Assembly: GCF_024168045.1 (NCBI RefSeq)
Contig: NZ_CP100126.1
Span: 2,265,001-2,329,000, forward strand
DNA: 64,000 nucleotides
Origin: Dorea longicatena
Lineage (GTDB): Bacteria > Bacillota > Clostridia > Lachnospirales > Lachnospiraceae
Direction of reading: 5' to 3'
Shown: positions 37,383-47,727 of the stretch, piece after piece
Layout of the letters: the number at the start of each line of letters is the position of its first letter
Numbering within the stretch: the stretch's first letter is position 1
The notes under the pieces: generated by a model
The model's database searches: none
What the model saw: only the letters and a program-made list of their open reading frames with translations
What the model was told of the DNA's origin: nothing
Made by a program: the position numbers and the translations under genes

Positions 37383-37778
37383 CTAGACTCTTCTGCGTTT
37401 TGGTGGACGGCAACCATTGTGTGGTACTGGTGTAACGTCTCTGATACTTGTCACATCGATTCCGCATGCCTGCAGAGCACGAATTGCTGCTTCTCTACCT
37501 GAACCTGGTCCTTTAACCATTACGTCAACTGATTTTAAACCATGTACTAATGCTGCTTTAGCTGCTGTTTCAGCTGCCATCTGAGCTGCATAAGGGGTAG
37601 ATTTTCTTGAACCTCTGAATCCGAGACCGCCTGCACTTGCCCATGACAGAGCATTTCCCTGTGCATCTGTTAATGTTACGATTGTGTTATTAAAAGATGA
37701 CTGGATGTGAGCCTGTCCGTGTTCAACGTTTTTCTTGACACGTTTCTTTGTCACTTTTTTTGTAACTTTCTTTGCCAT
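37383..37778 (-). CDS. rpsK: 30S ribosomal protein S11
   Basis: 131 aa. [39 protein letters not shown] and the C-terminal [18 protein letters not shown] are diagnostic. It lines the platform of the small subunit near the mRNA exit. Follows rpsM in the alpha operon. Confidence 0.98.
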   Translation of the reverse strand: MAKKVTKKVTKKRVKKNVEHGQAHIQSSFNNTIVTLTDAQGNALSWASAGGLGFRGSRKSTPYAAQMAAETAAKAALVHGLKSVDVMVKGPGSGREAAIRALQACGIDVTSIRDVTPVPHNGCRPPKRRRV

Positions 37779-37810
37779 AATAAAACTAACCTACTCTTTC
37801 CTCAAATAAA

Positions 37811-38179
37811 TTATTTCTTCTTGTTTGCTACTGTTCTCTTAGGACCTTTTCTTGTTCTTGCATTTGTCTTAGTCTTCTGACCACGAACCGGAAGTCCTTT
37901 TCTGTGACGGATTCCTCTATAGCATCCGATTTCCTGTAATCTCTTGATGTTGAGAGCGATTTCTCTACGAAGATCACCTTCTACTGTCTGTGTCTCATCG
38001 ATTACAGCACTGATTTTCTTTACATCATCGTCTGTAAGATCTCTACAACGAATATCAGGATTAACTCCTGCCTCTGTCAAGATACGAGTTGCGCTTGTTC
38101 TACCGATTCCGTAGATATAAGTCAGTCCGATCTCAACACGTTTGTCTCTTGGTAAGTCTACACCTGCTATACGAGCCAT
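37811..38179 (-). CDS. rpsM: 30S ribosomal protein S13
   Basis: 122 aa. [26 protein letters not shown] and the C-terminal [19 protein letters not shown] are diagnostic. The ATG at 38179 follows GGAGG by 8 bases; five extra codons upstream in frame are rejected. It is the first gene after the structured 260-base spacer and so the probable target of leader control. Confidence 0.97.
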   Translation of the reverse strand: MARIAGVDLPRDKRVEIGLTYIYGIGRTSATRILTEAGVNPDIRCRDLTDDDVKKISAVIDETQTVEGDLRREIALNIKRLQEIGCYRGIRHRKGLPVRGQKTKTNARTRKGPKRTVANKKK

Positions 38180-38203
38180 GTGAATTTCCTCCATTTTCTT
38201 TCA

Positions 38204-38420
38204 TTGTTAATTGTCTTTAATAGGGGACCTGTATTTTTGTCCCAGGCATGTTCGGTATCATGCCCTTTCCGGCCACCGCTCATAGTGTTGGAAGCTATGC
38301 GGTAATGACGAGCCGGCATTAGAAGCAATATACGAGGATCATCACCGGTCTTTCGGGTGCGCCTTGTATATTTGAAATAGTTTCCACACCGCCTGGCGTG
38401 TCCACTATCAGCCGCCTAAA
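38204..38420 (-). ncRNA. structured leader between rpmJ and rpsM (candidate alpha-operon regulator)
   Basis: This spacer breaks an otherwise tightly packed operon and folds into consecutive helices: GGGAC/GTCCC (38224-38228 with 38239-38243), GGCATG/CATGCC (38245-38250 with 38259-38264), a compound stem CCGGC/GCCGG (38269-38273 with 38312-38316) enclosing ACCGC-CATAG/CTATGCGGT, a 10-base stem (38328-38337 with 38362-38371), and CACGCC/GGTGTG near 38390. The last needs a G-U pair only on the minus strand. It ends about 25 bases before the rpsM ribosome site. Autogenous control by S4 is inferred from analogy with E. coli. Confidence 0.65.
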
Positions 38421-38442
38421 TACATCAAACATTCTTCAGAAA

Positions 38443-38556
38443 TTAACCCTGACGCTGTTTGTGTTTTGGATTTTCGCAGATAATGCGAACGCTTCCTTTT
38501 CTTTTAATTACTTTGCATTTTTCGCAAATTGGTTTTACTGATGATCTAACCTTCAC
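38443..38556 (-). CDS. rpmJ: 50S ribosomal protein L36
   Basis: 37 aa from a GTG start: (M)[20 protein letters not shown] then [16 protein letters not shown]. The zinc ligands Cys11, Cys14, Cys27 and His32 are present (zinc-binding form). GGAGG lies 6 bases before the GTG. The gene is short but unmistakable. Confidence 0.97.
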   Translation of the reverse strand: MKVRSSVKPICEKCKVIKRKGSVRIICENPKHKQRQG

Positions 38557-38709
38557 GGGGATCCTCCTTTCATCCATTGCTATGCCTTTGTTGCTACACA
38601 TTTCCATTTGAAATCGCAACTCAGAGATTCCAGTGCATAAACATGCCTAGAAAACGTGCTTATATAGTATAGCATCTATTTGCAATATAAGTCAATAGTT
38701 TTTTTGAAT

Positions 38710-38928
38710 TTATTTATCTCTCCAGATAATTCTTCCTTTTGAAAGGTCATATGGAGACAATTCTAATGTTACTTTATCTCCCGGCAGGATCTTGATGAAG
38801 TTCATTCTCAGTTTACCGCTGATATGAGCTAATACCTGATGTCCATTCTCAAGTTCTACCTGAAACATTGCGTTTGGCAGTTTTTCTACTACAGTTCCTT
38901 CAATTTCAATAACGTCAGCCTTTGACAT
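38710..38928 (-). CDS. infA: translation initiation factor IF-1
   Basis: 72 aa S1/OB-fold protein, starting [29 protein letters not shown] and ending [15 protein letters not shown], which is diagnostic for IF-1. It blocks the ribosomal A site during initiation. It follows a KOW protein gene and precedes rpmJ, the usual order in clostridia. Confidence 0.98.
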   Translation of the reverse strand: MSKADVIEIEGTVVEKLPNAMFQVELENGHQVLAHISGKLRMNFIKILPGDKVTLELSPYDLSKGRIIWRDK

Positions 38929-38940
38929 TCTATCTTCCTC

Positions 38941-39189
38941 CTACTTTTCTTCTTTCATCCAATCCTTAATTAACTTTCTTATGCCTGCATCATCAAGTTC
39001 TTTCATATTATATGTGCCATGAACGATCTGCACATGTTTTTTTTTCTTTTTTTTAGGATGGACGAGTGTTCTGATTCGTCCATCCACCAGATATACATAT
39101 GTATCGTCCACTTCTTTTATGATATACATCTTTGCTTTATCATGTCCGGCTTTTGATCTTGCAAGCATGCCTGCTTCATATATCACCAT
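38941..39189 (-). CDS. KOW-domain RNA-binding protein (L14e-like)
   Basis: 82 aa. It begins VIYEAGMLARSKAGHDKAKMYIIKEVDDTYVYLVDGRIRTL, a KOW-type beta barrel like archaeal L14e, followed by a run of six lysines. Found in many Firmicutes between map and infA. The position inside the ribosomal operon and basic charge suggest rRNA or ribosome binding. Function is not established. Confidence 0.82.
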   Translation of the reverse strand: MVIYEAGMLARSKAGHDKAKMYIIKEVDDTYVYLVDGRIRTLVHPKKKKKKHVQIVHGTYNMKELDDAGIRKLIKDWMKEEK

Positions 39190-39215
39190 ATCTGTTTCCT
39201 CTTACTTATATAAGT

Positions 39216-39980
39216 CTATTCATTCTCACAGGTTAAGGACAGAATTCTAGGTTCGCCTTCGGTGATCAATATCGTATTCTCATAATGTGCCGATAAAGAA
39301 CCATCTCTTGTTACAACTGTCCAGTCATCGTCCAGCCAGTCAACTTCATGTGTTCCTATATTGATCATCGGCTCGATGGCAAGTGTCATACCTGGTCTTA
39401 ATCTCACGCCTTTACGTCCCACTTCATAATTCGGAATTTCAGGTGCCTCATGAAGTGCTGTTCCGATTCCATGTCCACATAGATCTCTTACAACACCATA
39501 ACCTCTTTCTTCTGCATATCTGCCGATCGCACCGGATATATCAAATAAATGATTCCCTGCTTTGGCAAATTTTATTCCTTCGAAGAAGCTTTCTTTGGTA
39601 ACCTGAATCAATTTTTTTGCTTCCTCACTGACTTCACCGACCGCATGCGTTCTTGCCGCATCTGAATGATAGCCCTTATAAATAACTCCTGCGTCCAGAC
39701 TAACAATATCGCCTTCCTGAATGATCCTGTGTTTATCCGGAATTCCATGAACAACTTCCTGATTCACTGATACACAGATGGATGCCGGATATCCATTATA
39801 ATTCAAAAAAGAAGGAATGCATCCATAACTTCTGATAATCTCCTCACCCAGAGTATCAATATCTTTCGTACTCATTCCCGGACGCAGTGCTTTCTCCAGT
39901 TCATTATGAACCCGTTCAAGTATCTTACCGGCTTCCGCCATTAATTCGATTTCTCTTTCGGACTTAATTGTAATTGCCAT
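39216..39980 (-). CDS. map: methionine aminopeptidase type I
   Basis: 254 aa. Removes initiator methionine. The metal ligands lie in DAGVIYKGYHSDAARTHAVG (Asp, Asp), GHGIGTALHEAP (His), LAIEPMINIG (Glu) and the late Glu of HYENTILITE. The ATG at 39980 follows GGAG by 9 bases, overlapping the end of adk; an upstream TTG is less likely. Confidence 0.97.
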   Translation of the reverse strand: MAITIKSEREIELMAEAGKILERVHNELEKALRPGMSTKDIDTLGEEIIRSYGCIPSFLNYNGYPASICVSVNQEVVHGIPDKHRIIQEGDIVSLDAGVIYKGYHSDAARTHAVGEVSEEAKKLIQVTKESFFEGIKFAKAGNHLFDISGAIGRYAEERGYGVVRDLCGHGIGTALHEAPEIPNYEVGRKGVRLRPGMTLAIEPMINIGTHEVDWLDDDWTVVTRDGSLSAHYENTILITEGEPRILSLTCENE

Positions 39981-39984
39981 GATC

Positions 39985-40629
39985 TTATGCTCCAAGTATC
40001 TCTACGATTGCTGCAAATACATCATTAATATCAACTGTTCCGTCAACAGTTTTTAAAATACCGGCTTTTGTATAATAATCAATCAACGGCTGTGTCTGCT
40101 CATGATATACGTTCAGTCTCTTCTGAACTGTCTCTGGTTTATCATCATCTCTTAAGATCAGTTCTTTTCCGCAAACATCACAGATTCCCTCTGTCTTTGT
40201 CGGTGCATATACCAGGTGATAAGTTGCTCCACATCCTACACATGCGCGTCGTCCACCCATACGGTTTACAATGTTCTCATCCGGGACATTTACATCGATT
40301 GCATAGTCAACCTTGTCTCCCAGTGCTGCAAGTGCCTTATCCAGTGCTTCTGCCTGTGGAATTGTTCTCGGAAAACCATCCAAAACATATCCGTTCTTAC
40401 AATCATCCTGCTGTACGCGGTCTACTACGAGATCTACTACCAGTTCATCCGGAACTAGCAAGCCCTGATCCATGTATGTTTTTGCCTTATTTCCCAGTTC
40501 TGTACCATTCTTGATATTGGCTCTGAAGATATCTCCTGTGGAAATGTGTGGAATATCATATTTTGCTGCAATTTTTTTTGCCTGGGTTCCTTTGCCCGCT
40601 CCAGGGGCACCTAACATAATAATTTTCAT
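39985..40629 (-). CDS. adk: adenylate kinase
   Basis: 214 aa. P-loop [20 protein letters not shown] site [12 protein letters not shown], and a zinc-binding LID domain with four cysteines ([12 protein letters not shown] and CDVCG). It balances AMP, ADP and ATP. Lies after secY as usual in Firmicutes. Confidence 0.98.
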   Translation of the reverse strand: MKIIMLGAPGAGKGTQAKKIAAKYDIPHISTGDIFRANIKNGTELGNKAKTYMDQGLLVPDELVVDLVVDRVQQDDCKNGYVLDGFPRTIPQAEALDKALAALGDKVDYAIDVNVPDENIVNRMGGRRACVGCGATYHLVYAPTKTEGICDVCGKELILRDDDKPETVQKRLNVYHEQTQPLIDYYTKAGILKTVDGTVDINDVFAAIVEILGA

Positions 40630-40689
40630 TTGGCGGTTCCTCCTTATAGCATTTTAACCCGCGAAAAAAACTTCCCGCGAGTCAAAATA

Positions 40690-42006
40690 TTAACTATTTA
40701 AAAATCCCTTGTATGTTCTTACAAGTGTCATTGAATCAATTTGCTTAAGTGTTTCCAATACTACACTGACAATAATGATCAGAGAAGTACCACCAAAGGA
40801 TACTTTTGCTCCAAGCCATCCGTTGAATAATATCGGAACAATCTGTACCAGAATCAATCCGCATGCACCAACAAAAATAATATAATTCAAGATTTTTGTC
40901 AAATATTCTACTGTTGGTCTTCCCGGACGAATTCCCGGTATAAATCCACCGCTCTTCTTCATATTATTTGCAATCTCCAATGGATTAAATGTAATTGAAG
41001 TGTAAAAATATGCGAAGAATACAGTCAGGACAATATATAGTACCAGTCCCCACGAATACTTGATCTGTTCCGGATTACACCAGTTGCTCTGGTTTAATCC
41101 ACGAAGAATCTCACTTCCGATTCCACTACCATTATCTTTTCCAAGAAAAGTTGCAATTACGATTGGAAACTGCATCAAAGATGATGAAAAGATAATAGGG
41201 ATAACGCCTGCCGTGTTAACCTTCAGCGGAATATTAGTGGACTGTCCACCATATGATCTTCTTCCAACCACTTTCTGGGAATACTGTACAGCAATTCTTC
41301 TTTCTCCATCCTGCAGGATTACGGTAAAAACAACCAATGCTAAGATGATTGCAATGATTACACATACTGCAAGACCAGCGGAAGCAATCGCTTTTCCTTT
41401 CACGAACTGGTCAAATAACGTCGTCATATCACTCGGAATACGAGAGATAATGTTGATCACCAGGACAATAGATATACCATTGCCCACACCTTTTTCTGTA
41501 ATTCTCTCACCAATCCACATCAGGAAAGCGGATCCTGCCGTGAGTGTTAATACGACAATTGCTGCATTAACAAAATTATACTTCACCAGAAGTCCCTGAC
41601 GGCCGAATCCAACTGCCATAGCGCCGGATTCAATTAAAGCAAGACCAACGGTAAGATATCTTGTAATAGCAACAATCTTCTTTCTTCCAGTCTCGCCGTC
41701 ACGCTGCATCTCTTCTAACTGCGGAATTGCAATTGTAAGCAGCTGAACTATGATTGATGAAGTAATATAAGGTGTAATACTTAAGGCAAATACAGACATT
41801 TGCTCAAAAGAGCCACCGGTGAAGGCGTTAAACAAATTGAACGCCTCTCCAGTGTTTTGAGCAAAGAAATTCTTAATATATTCACCATTTACGCCTGGTG
41901 TTGGCAACTGCGATCCAATTCGTATTACGATTAACATCAAAAATGTATATCCGATCTTCTTTCGAATATCCTTTATCTTGAATGCCTTTCGAAATGCTTC
42001 TAACAT
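40690..42006 (-). CDS. secY: preprotein translocase subunit SecY
   Basis: 438 aa, ten membrane helices. [40 protein letters not shown] and YTSITFNPLEIANNMKKSGGFIPGIRPG are diagnostic. It forms the protein-conducting channel. The start overlaps the rplO stop (TAATG). Confidence 0.98.
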   Translation of the reverse strand: MLEAFRKAFKIKDIRKKIGYTFLMLIVIRIGSQLPTPGVNGEYIKNFFAQNTGEAFNLFNAFTGGSFEQMSVFALSITPYITSSIIVQLLTIAIPQLEEMQRDGETGRKKIVAITRYLTVGLALIESGAMAVGFGRQGLLVKYNFVNAAIVVLTLTAGSAFLMWIGERITEKGVGNGISIVLVINIISRIPSDMTTLFDQFVKGKAIASAGLAVCVIIAIILALVVFTVILQDGERRIAVQYSQKVVGRRSYGGQSTNIPLKVNTAGVIPIIFSSSLMQFPIVIATFLGKDNGSGIGSEILRGLNQSNWCNPEQIKYSWGLVLYIVLTVFFAYFYTSITFNPLEIANNMKKSGGFIPGIRPGRPTVEYLTKILNYIIFVGACGLILVQIVPILFNGWLGAKVSFGGTSLIIIVSVVLETLKQIDSMTLVRTYKGFLNS

Positions 42007-42446
42007 TAGATCACCTCTGCTTTTCCACCTAACGCCTCGATCTTAGCTACAGCTCCTGCACTGAATGCATCTGCCTGAACTGTAAGCTTCTTAGTAAGTT
42101 CGCCATTTCCAAGAATCTTAACTCCATCCTTTGGATTTGTAACGATACCCTGTTCGATTAATGTATCTACAGTAACAACTGTATCATTTTCAAATACTTC
42201 AAGAGCACTTACGTTGATACCAACGATTGTCTTAGTGTTTCTGTTAGTGAAACCTCTCTTTGGTATTCTTCTATATAATGGCATCTGACCACCTTCGAAA
42301 CCAGGTCTTGTACCGCCTGAACGAGCTTTCTGACCTTTATGTCCCTTACCAGCTGTCTTACCATTTCCAGAACCGTGTCCACGTCCTCTTCTGAAATTAT
42401 CACTCTGCTTTGATCCGTCAGCAGGTCTTAAGTTAGATAAATCCAT
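42006..42446 (-). CDS. rplO: 50S ribosomal protein L15
   Basis: 146 aa. [14 protein letters not shown], the Gly-rich [26 protein letters not shown] and [11 protein letters not shown] identify L15. Overlaps secY by one base. Confidence 0.98.
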   Translation of the reverse strand: MDLSNLRPADGSKQSDNFRRGRGHGSGNGKTAGKGHKGQKARSGGTRPGFEGGQMPLYRRIPKRGFTNRNTKTIVGINVSALEVFENDTVVTVDTLIEQGIVTNPKDGVKILGNGELTKKLTVQADAFSAGAVAKIEALGGKAEVI

Positions 42447-42475
42447 TGTGACACCTCCTTATCCGAATAAATGAA

Positions 42476-42655
42476 TTATACTTCTTCTACTTTTACCAGG
42501 TGAGAAACCTGTTTAACCATACCTCTTGTTGCTGCATTATCTGGAAGTACAACAGTTTTGTTCAGCTTCTTAAGTCCTAATGCTTCAACAGTTTTCTTAT
42601 GCTTAGGTACAGCACCGATTGTAGATTTTACTAATGTGATTTTTAAATCTGCCAT
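42476..42655 (-). CDS. rpmD: 50S ribosomal protein L30
   Basis: 59 aa, [21 protein letters not shown] then [20 protein letters not shown] and [16 protein letters not shown]. This is the short bacterial L30. A ribosome site (AGGAGG) precedes the ATG at 42655, which follows the rpsE stop by 14 bases. Confidence 0.97.
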   Translation of the reverse strand: MADLKITLVKSTIGAVPKHKKTVEALGLKKLNKTVVLPDNAATRGMVKQVSHLVKVEEV

Positions 42656-42669
42656 TTTGTTCTACCTCC

Positions 42670-43179
42670 TTAGCCAAAGATCTCTTCAACAGATTTACCG
42701 CGAAGCTTAGCTACTTCTTCCGGAGTTTTAATCTGGCGTAATCCTTCGATTGTAGCAAGTACAACGTTCTGTTTGTTGTTAGAACCAAGAGATTTTGTAC
42801 GGATATTCTTGATTCCTGCCATCTCGATTACGGCACGTGCTGGACCACCAGCGATAACTCCAGTACCTTCTGGAGCCTTCTTAAGTAATACAGAAGCGCC
42901 TCCGAATTTACCGATATAATCATGTGTTACACTGTCATTTTCATCTAATGCTACAGAGATGAGATTTTTAGCTGCATCTTCTTTTCCTTTGCGGATTGCT
43001 TCCGGAATTTCTGTAGCTTTTCCTAAACCTGCACCAACATGGCCATTTCCGTCACCAACAACTACTAAAGCTGTGAATCTCATATTACGGCCACCCTTAA
43101 CAACTTTGGTTACACGTTTAATTGATACTACTTTTTCGTTTAATTCTAATGAATTAGCATCAATACGTTCCTGTCTCAT
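42670..43179 (-). CDS. rpsE: 30S ribosomal protein S5
   Basis: 169 aa. [43 protein letters not shown] is the S5 double-stranded RNA-binding domain; the C-terminal half has [20 protein letters not shown]5 affects decoding accuracy. Confidence 0.98.
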   Translation of the reverse strand: MRQERIDANSLELNEKVVSIKRVTKVVKGGRNMRFTALVVVGDGNGHVGAGLGKATEIPEAIRKGKEDAAKNLISVALDENDSVTHDYIGKFGGASVLLKKAPEGTGVIAGGPARAVIEMAGIKNIRTKSLGSNNKQNVVLATIEGLRQIKTPEEVAKLRGKSVEEIFG

Positions 43180-43193
43180 GTGTGCTCCTCCTT

Positions 43194-43562
43194 CTAGAAA
43201 TTCAACCCAGCTTCTCTAGCTGCGTCTGCTAATGCCTGTACTTTACCCTGATAAATAAATCCGCCTCTGTCGAAGACAACGTCTTTAATACCTTTTTCAA
43301 GGGCCTTTTCTGCGATTACTTTTCCTAAATATGCTGCTGCATCAACGTTGTTAGTTTTCTCCAGGTTTGCTTTCACATCTTTCTGAAGAGTGGAAGCGGA
43401 AACCAGTGTATTTCCAACTGTATCGTCAATAATTTGAGCATACATATGATTATTACTTCTGAATACCGCTAAACGTGGGCACTCAGCTGTACCAGATAAA
43501 CGGTTACGTAATTTTCTGTGCTTGTTTACGCGAACTTCACTTCTTGATTTTTTGCTAACCAT
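43194..43562 (-). CDS. rplR: 50S ribosomal protein L18
   Basis: 122 aa. [43 protein letters not shown] binds 5S rRNA. I prefer ATG 43562, with AGGAG 9 bases upstream, over the GTG two codons earlier. Confidence 0.97.
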   Translation of the reverse strand: MVSKKSRSEVRVNKHRKLRNRLSGTAECPRLAVFRSNNHMYAQIIDDTVGNTLVSASTLQKDVKANLEKTNNVDAAAYLGKVIAEKALEKGIKDVVFDRGGFIYQGKVQALADAAREAGLNF

Positions 43563-43579
43563 TTTCACACTCTCCTTAC

Positions 43580-44122
43580 TTATTTTTTACCAGTCTTACC
43601 AACTTTACGTCTGATAACTTCATCAGCATACTTAATACCTTTACCTTTGTATGGCTCCGGTCTTCTCTTGTCTCTGATCTCAGCCGCAAACTGACCAACT
43701 TTTTCTTTACTGAGTCCTTTAACGATGATCTTGTTCTGACCTTCAACTACTGTCTCAATGCCTTCAGGATCTTCCATCTCGACTGGATGAGAATAACCAA
43801 GGTTCAGTGTTAATTTGTTACCTGATTTTGCTGCTCTGTATCCAACACCGTTAACTTCCAGAACCTTCTGGTATCCTTCCGTTACACCAATAACCATGTT
43901 ATTGATCAGTGTTCTTGTAAGACCATGTAAAGATTTCATTTTCTTTAAGTCATTTGGTCTTGTTACAACGATTTCTTCGCCTTCCTGTTTGATTTCCATC
44001 TCTGTAGGAAGTGCTTTCTCAAGTGTTCCCTTTGGACCTTTAACAGTCACTACATTGTTCTCAGCAATCTCAACAGTTACGCCTGCCGGGATAGCGATTG
44101 GATGTCTTCCGATACGTGACAT
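43580..44122 (-). CDS. rplF: 50S ribosomal protein L6
   Basis: 180 aa. [19 protein letters not shown] and the C-terminal [27 protein letters not shown] are diagnostic. Two repeated L6 domains. A 126-base spacer separates it from rpsH, longer than other gaps here. Confidence 0.98.
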   Translation of the reverse strand: MSRIGRHPIAIPAGVTVEIAENNVVTVKGPKGTLEKALPTEMEIKQEGEEIVVTRPNDLKKMKSLHGLTRTLINNMVIGVTEGYQKVLEVNGVGYRAAKSGNKLTLNLGYSHPVEMEDPEGIETVVEGQNKIIVKGLSKEKVGQFAAEIRDKRRPEPYKGKGIKYADEVIRRKVGKTGKK

Positions 44123-44248
44123 ACCTTATTCCTCCTTAACTTAGATTCTCGGAAAAGCTCTTATGGCTTCTCTGTTTTCAGTTTCTATATGGCAATCAGT
44201 TCAGGCTGTGCCTTACGGCACACCTTCACTAAGTTGCTCACGGGTTTC

Positions 44249-44650
44249 TTACCAAATATAGCAGAGAACTTCTCCACCGATACCAAGCTTTCTTGCAGCT
44301 TTGTCAGTGATTACACCCTGGTTTGTGGAAATGATTGCTGTTCCAAGTCCACCAAATACCTTAGGTACATTCTCGCTTGAAGCGTATACACGAAGACCTG
44401 GTTTAGAAATTCTCTTAAGGCCTGTGATAACTTTCTCGTTCTTATCAGCACCATATTTCAGTGTGATGTGAATTGTTTTGAATACTCCGTCTTCAACAAC
44501 ATCGTATTTCTCGATATATCCTTCATCTAACAAGATATTAGCGATAGCAAGCTTCATCTTGGATGCTGGAACATCTACAGTATCATGTTTAGCAGTATTT
44601 GCATTACGGATTCTTGTAAGCATATCTGCGATTGGATCACTCATTGTCAT
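44249..44650 (-). CDS. rpsH: 30S ribosomal protein S8
   Basis: 133 aa. [30 protein letters not shown] and the C-terminal [33 protein letters not shown] identify S8. In E. coli S8 represses the spc operon. The ATG at 44650 follows AGGAGG by 8 bases. Confidence 0.98.
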   Translation of the reverse strand: MTMSDPIADMLTRIRNANTAKHDTVDVPASKMKLAIANILLDEGYIEKYDVVEDGVFKTIHITLKYGADKNEKVITGLKRISKPGLRVYASSENVPKVFGGLGTAIISTNQGVITDKAARKLGIGGEVLCYIW

Positions 44651-44662
44651 TGTTCTTTCCTC

Positions 44663-44848
44663 CTACCAACTTGCTTTCTTAACACCTGGAATCTGTCCCT
44701 TGTATGCTAACTCACGGAAGCAAACACGGCAGATACCATATTTTCTCAAATATGCATGTGGACGTCCACAGATTCTGCAACGATTGTATTCTCTTGTGGA
44801 GAACTTCTGCTTGCGCTGCTGTTTCACTTTCATTGCTGTCTTAGCCAT
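44663..44848 (-). CDS. rpsZ: 30S ribosomal protein S14, zinc type
   Basis: 61 aa short form with two CxxC pairs (CRICGR and CRVCF). The start is [24 protein letters not shown]. This zinc-binding form is typical of Gram-positive bacteria. Confidence 0.97.
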   Translation of the reverse strand: MAKTAMKVKQQRKQKFSTREYNRCRICGRPHAYLRKYGICRVCFRELAYKGQIPGVKKASW

Positions 44849-44859
44849 AATTTACCTCC

Positions 44860-45399
44860 TTATTTTGTAAATGGCATGTTGAACTGAGTGAGCAGTTCGC
44901 GTGCCTCTTCATCTGTATTAGCAGTAGTAACGAAGATGATATCCATACCTCTTACCTTATCTACTTTATCGTATTCGATCTCAGGGAAGATCAGCTGCTC
45001 TTTAATTCCGAGAGCATAGTTACCTCTTCCGTCAAATGCGTTAGGATTTACACCTCTAAAGTCACGTACACGAGGAAGAGCAAGGTTAACCAGACGGTCA
45101 ACGAACTCATACATCTTTTCTCCTCTTAATGTAACTTTACATCCGATCGGCATACCCTCTCTGATTTTAAAGTTAGCAACGGACTTTTTAGCTTTACAAA
45201 CTACAGCCTTCTGACCTGTGATTTTCTCCATGTCAGCGATTGCAGCATCTAAAAGTTTTGCGTTATCTTTTGCTTCACCAACACCCATGTTGATAACAAC
45301 TTTATCGAGTTTTGGTACTTCCATAATATTTTTATAACCGAACTTTTTGATCATTGCATCAACGATCTCGTTCTGGTACTGTTCTTTCAGTCTACTCAA
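44860..45399 (-). CDS. rplE: 50S ribosomal protein L5
   Basis: 179 aa. [51 protein letters not shown] and the C-terminal [19 protein letters not shown] identify L5, which binds 5S rRNA. Confidence 0.98.
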   Translation of the reverse strand: MSRLKEQYQNEIVDAMIKKFGYKNIMEVPKLDKVVINMGVGEAKDNAKLLDAAIADMEKITGQKAVVCKAKKSVANFKIREGMPIGCKVTLRGEKMYEFVDRLVNLALPRVRDFRGVNPNAFDGRGNYALGIKEQLIFPEIEYDKVDKVRGMDIIFVTTANTDEEARELLTQFNMPFTK

Positions 45400-45422
45400 A
45401 GCTTTGGACCTCCTTCCTCAAA

Positions 45423-45734
45423 TTAATCAATCACTTCGCCTGTTGATTTAGCGTAACGTACTTTTTTGTCTCCATCCATCTTGATACCAACTCTTGTAGC
45501 AGTTCCTTTGTGAACATACATTACGTTAGAGATATCGATTGGTCCTTCCTGACGAACGATTCCGCCTTCCTGGTTCTGAGCACTTGGTTTTGTGTGCTTT
45601 GTCAGCATATTTACGCCTTCAACGATAACCTTTCCTGTCTTCTGGTTAACAGCGATAACTTTGCCTTCTTTGTCTTTATCTTTACCGGCGATAACCTTAA
45701 CTGTATCACCTTTTTTGATCTTTAACATTGACAT
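45423..45734 (-). CDS. rplX: 50S ribosomal protein L24
   Basis: 103 aa KOW-domain protein, KIKKGDTVKVIAGKDKDKEGKVIAVNQKTGKVIVEGVNM. An early assembly protein of the large subunit. Standard length and position between rplN and rplE. Confidence 0.98.
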   Translation of the reverse strand: MSMLKIKKGDTVKVIAGKDKDKEGKVIAVNQKTGKVIVEGVNMLTKHTKPSAQNQEGGIVRQEGPIDISNVMYVHKGTATRVGIKMDGDKKVRYAKSTGEVID

Positions 45735-45749
45735 CTTACGCGCACCTCC

Positions 45750-46118
45750 TTAAAGTACTTCCGGAGCCAGAGAAACAATTCTCATGAACTGTTTGTCACG
45801 AAGCTCTCTTGCTACTGGCCCGAAGATACGGGTTCCTCTTGGTGTCTTATCATCTTTTATAATTACAGCAGCATTTTCATCGAAACGGATGTAAGATCCA
45901 TCTTTACGACGTGTACTGTTTACAGTACGAACAACTACAGCTTTAACTACGTCACCTTTTTTAACAACGCCGCCTGGTGTTGCATCTTTAACAGTCGCAA
46001 CGATTACATCACCGATACTTGCATATCTTCTTGTTGAACCGCCAAGTACACGGATACACAGTAACTCTTTCGCACCTGTGTTGTCTGCTACTTTAAGTCT
46101 GCTTTCTTGCTGTATCAT
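45750..46118 (-). CDS. rplN: 50S ribosomal protein L14
   Basis: 122 aa, [28 protein letters not shown] and [29 protein letters not shown]. Diagnostic start and end. Standard operon position. Confidence 0.98.
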   Translation of the reverse strand: MIQQESRLKVADNTGAKELLCIRVLGGSTRRYASIGDVIVATVKDATPGGVVKKGDVVKAVVVRTVNSTRRKDGSYIRFDENAAVIIKDDKTPRGTRIFGPVARELRDKQFMRIVSLAPEVL

Positions 46119-46137
46119 GCAGGTTTCCCTCCTTATA

Positions 46138-46392
46138 CTATTTCACTTTTTCCATAACTTCAACAAGTCTCCATCTCTTGTCTTTTGACAGAGGTCTTGT
46201 TTCCATAACTTTTACTTTGTCGCCGATATTGCACTCATTGTTTTCATCATGTGCTTTTAATTTATATGTCTTCTTTACAATCTTCTTGTAAAGTGGATGT
46301 TTTACATGATCTTCGATTGCTACAACGATAGTTTTGTCCATCTTGTTGCTGACAACCTTACCAACTCTGGTTTTTCTAAGATTTCTTTCCAC
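46138..46392 (-). CDS. rpsQ: 30S ribosomal protein S17
   Basis: 84 aa OB-fold protein, [36 protein letters not shown] and [18 protein letters not shown]. Standard position after rpmC. Confidence 0.98.
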   Translation of the reverse strand: MERNLRKTRVGKVVSNKMDKTIVVAIEDHVKHPLYKKIVKKTYKLKAHDENNECNIGDKVKVMETRPLSKDKRWRLVEVMEKVK

Positions 46393-46429
46393 AGTCTGTA
46401 ACTCCTTTCATTTTGTGAGTTTTCAGTTT

Positions 46430-46633
46430 CTACTGAGCTGCCTTTTCAGTGATTACTGTCTGAATTCTGGCAATATTTCTTCTTACTTCTTTAATTCTGC
46501 TTGTATTGTCCAACTGGTTTGTTGCGTTCTGGAATCTTAAATTAAAAAGTTCCTTTTTAGCAGCTACTAATTCTTCATTCAGCTCTGCAGCTGATTTTGC
46601 TTTTAAATCTTCAACAAATGCATTAATTTTCAC
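46430..46633 (-). CDS. rpmC: 50S ribosomal protein L29
   Basis: 67 aa two-helix protein, (M)[41 protein letters not shown] choose the GTG at 46633 because an AAGGCGG site sits 8 bases upstream; a GTG at 46642 is also in frame. It overlaps the rplP stop by 11 bases. Confidence 0.95.
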   Translation of the reverse strand: MKINAFVEDLKAKSAAELNEELVAAKKELFNLRFQNATNQLDNTSRIKEVRRNIARIQTVITEKAAQ

Positions 46634-47060
46634 TGTTATCACCGCCTTCTAAGTCTGCGCGAGAAACTACTTTACATTTACATGGCAGCTTGTGAGTTGC
46701 AAGACGAAGAGCCTCTTTCGCAACTTCTTCCGGTACACCTGCGATCTCAAAAAGAACGCGTCCCGGTTTAACAACAGCTACCCAGTATTCTAAGGTTCCT
46801 TTACCAGAACCCATACGTGTCTCAGCTGGTTTCGTAGTTACAGGTTTATCTGGGAATATCTTGATCCAAACTTTACCACCACGCTTGATGTAACGTGTCA
46901 TAGCGATACGGGCTGCTTCGATCTGGTTAGAACGGATCCAGCAAGGTTCCGTTGCAACGATACCATATTCACCGTTTGTAATCTGGTTACCGCGAAGAGC
47001 TTTACCCTTCATGGTACCACGGAATTGTTTACGACGTTTTACTCTTTTTGGCATTAACAT
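46623..47060 (-). CDS. rplP: 50S ribosomal protein L16
   Basis: 145 aa, [25 protein letters not shown] and [27 protein letters not shown]. It helps shape the tRNA A site of the large subunit. Diagnostic start for Firmicutes. Confidence 0.98.
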   Translation of the reverse strand: MLMPKRVKRRKQFRGTMKGKALRGNQITNGEYGIVATEPCWIRSNQIEAARIAMTRYIKRGGKVWIKIFPDKPVTTKPAETRMGSGKGTLEYWVAVVKPGRVLFEIAGVPEEVAKEALRLATHKLPCKCKVVSRADLEGGDNSEN

Positions 47061-47062
47061 GA

Positions 47063-47716
47063 TTATCTATCTCCTTCCTTAACTGTTTTCTCCGGAAGAA
47101 CTTCGCCTTTGTAGATCCAAACTTTAACACCAACTTTTCCGTAAGTTGTGTTTGCTTCAGCGAATCCGTAGTCAATGTCTGCTCTCAGTGTCTGAAGAGG
47201 AATTGTTCCCTCACTGTAGAACTCTGTACGAGCCATGTCAGCTCCACCAAGACGTCCTGATACAGAAGTCTTAACACCAAGTGCTCCAGATTTCATAGTT
47301 CTTGACATGCAGGATTTCATTGCACGTCTGAAAGAAATACGGTTTTCAAGCTGTAATGCGATGTTCTCAGCTACTAACTGAGCATCTTTATCCGGTCTCT
47401 TGATTTCTTTGATGTCAACGATTAACTTTTTATCTGTAAACTGTGCTAATTCACCTTTTACTTTCTCGATCTCTGCTCCGCCTTTACCGATTACAACACC
47501 AGGTTTTGCTGTGTAAACGATGATCTTTACGCGGTCAGATGCTCTCTCGATTTCAATTTTAGAAATACCAGCACTGTATAATCTCTTCTTAAGATATGTT
47601 CTGATTTCATGGTCTTCCACTAAGCAGTCTGCGAAATCTTTCTCTGCATACCATCTTGAGTCCCAGTCTTTGATAACTCCGACTCTCAAACCATGAGGAT
47701 TAACTTTCTGTCCCAT
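47063..47716 (-). CDS. rpsC: 30S ribosomal protein S3
   Basis: 217 aa. [26 protein letters not shown], a KH domain ([20 protein letters not shown]) and a C-terminal domain with [33 protein letters not shown]3 lies at the mRNA entry site. Confidence 0.98.
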   Translation of the reverse strand: MGQKVNPHGLRVGVIKDWDSRWYAEKDFADCLVEDHEIRTYLKKRLYSAGISKIEIERASDRVKIIVYTAKPGVVIGKGGAEIEKVKGELAQFTDKKLIVDIKEIKRPDKDAQLVAENIALQLENRISFRRAMKSCMSRTMKSGALGVKTSVSGRLGGADMARTEFYSEGTIPLQTLRADIDYGFAEANTTYGKVGVKVWIYKGEVLPEKTVKEGDR

Positions 47717-47727
47717 GTTTGCCCTCC

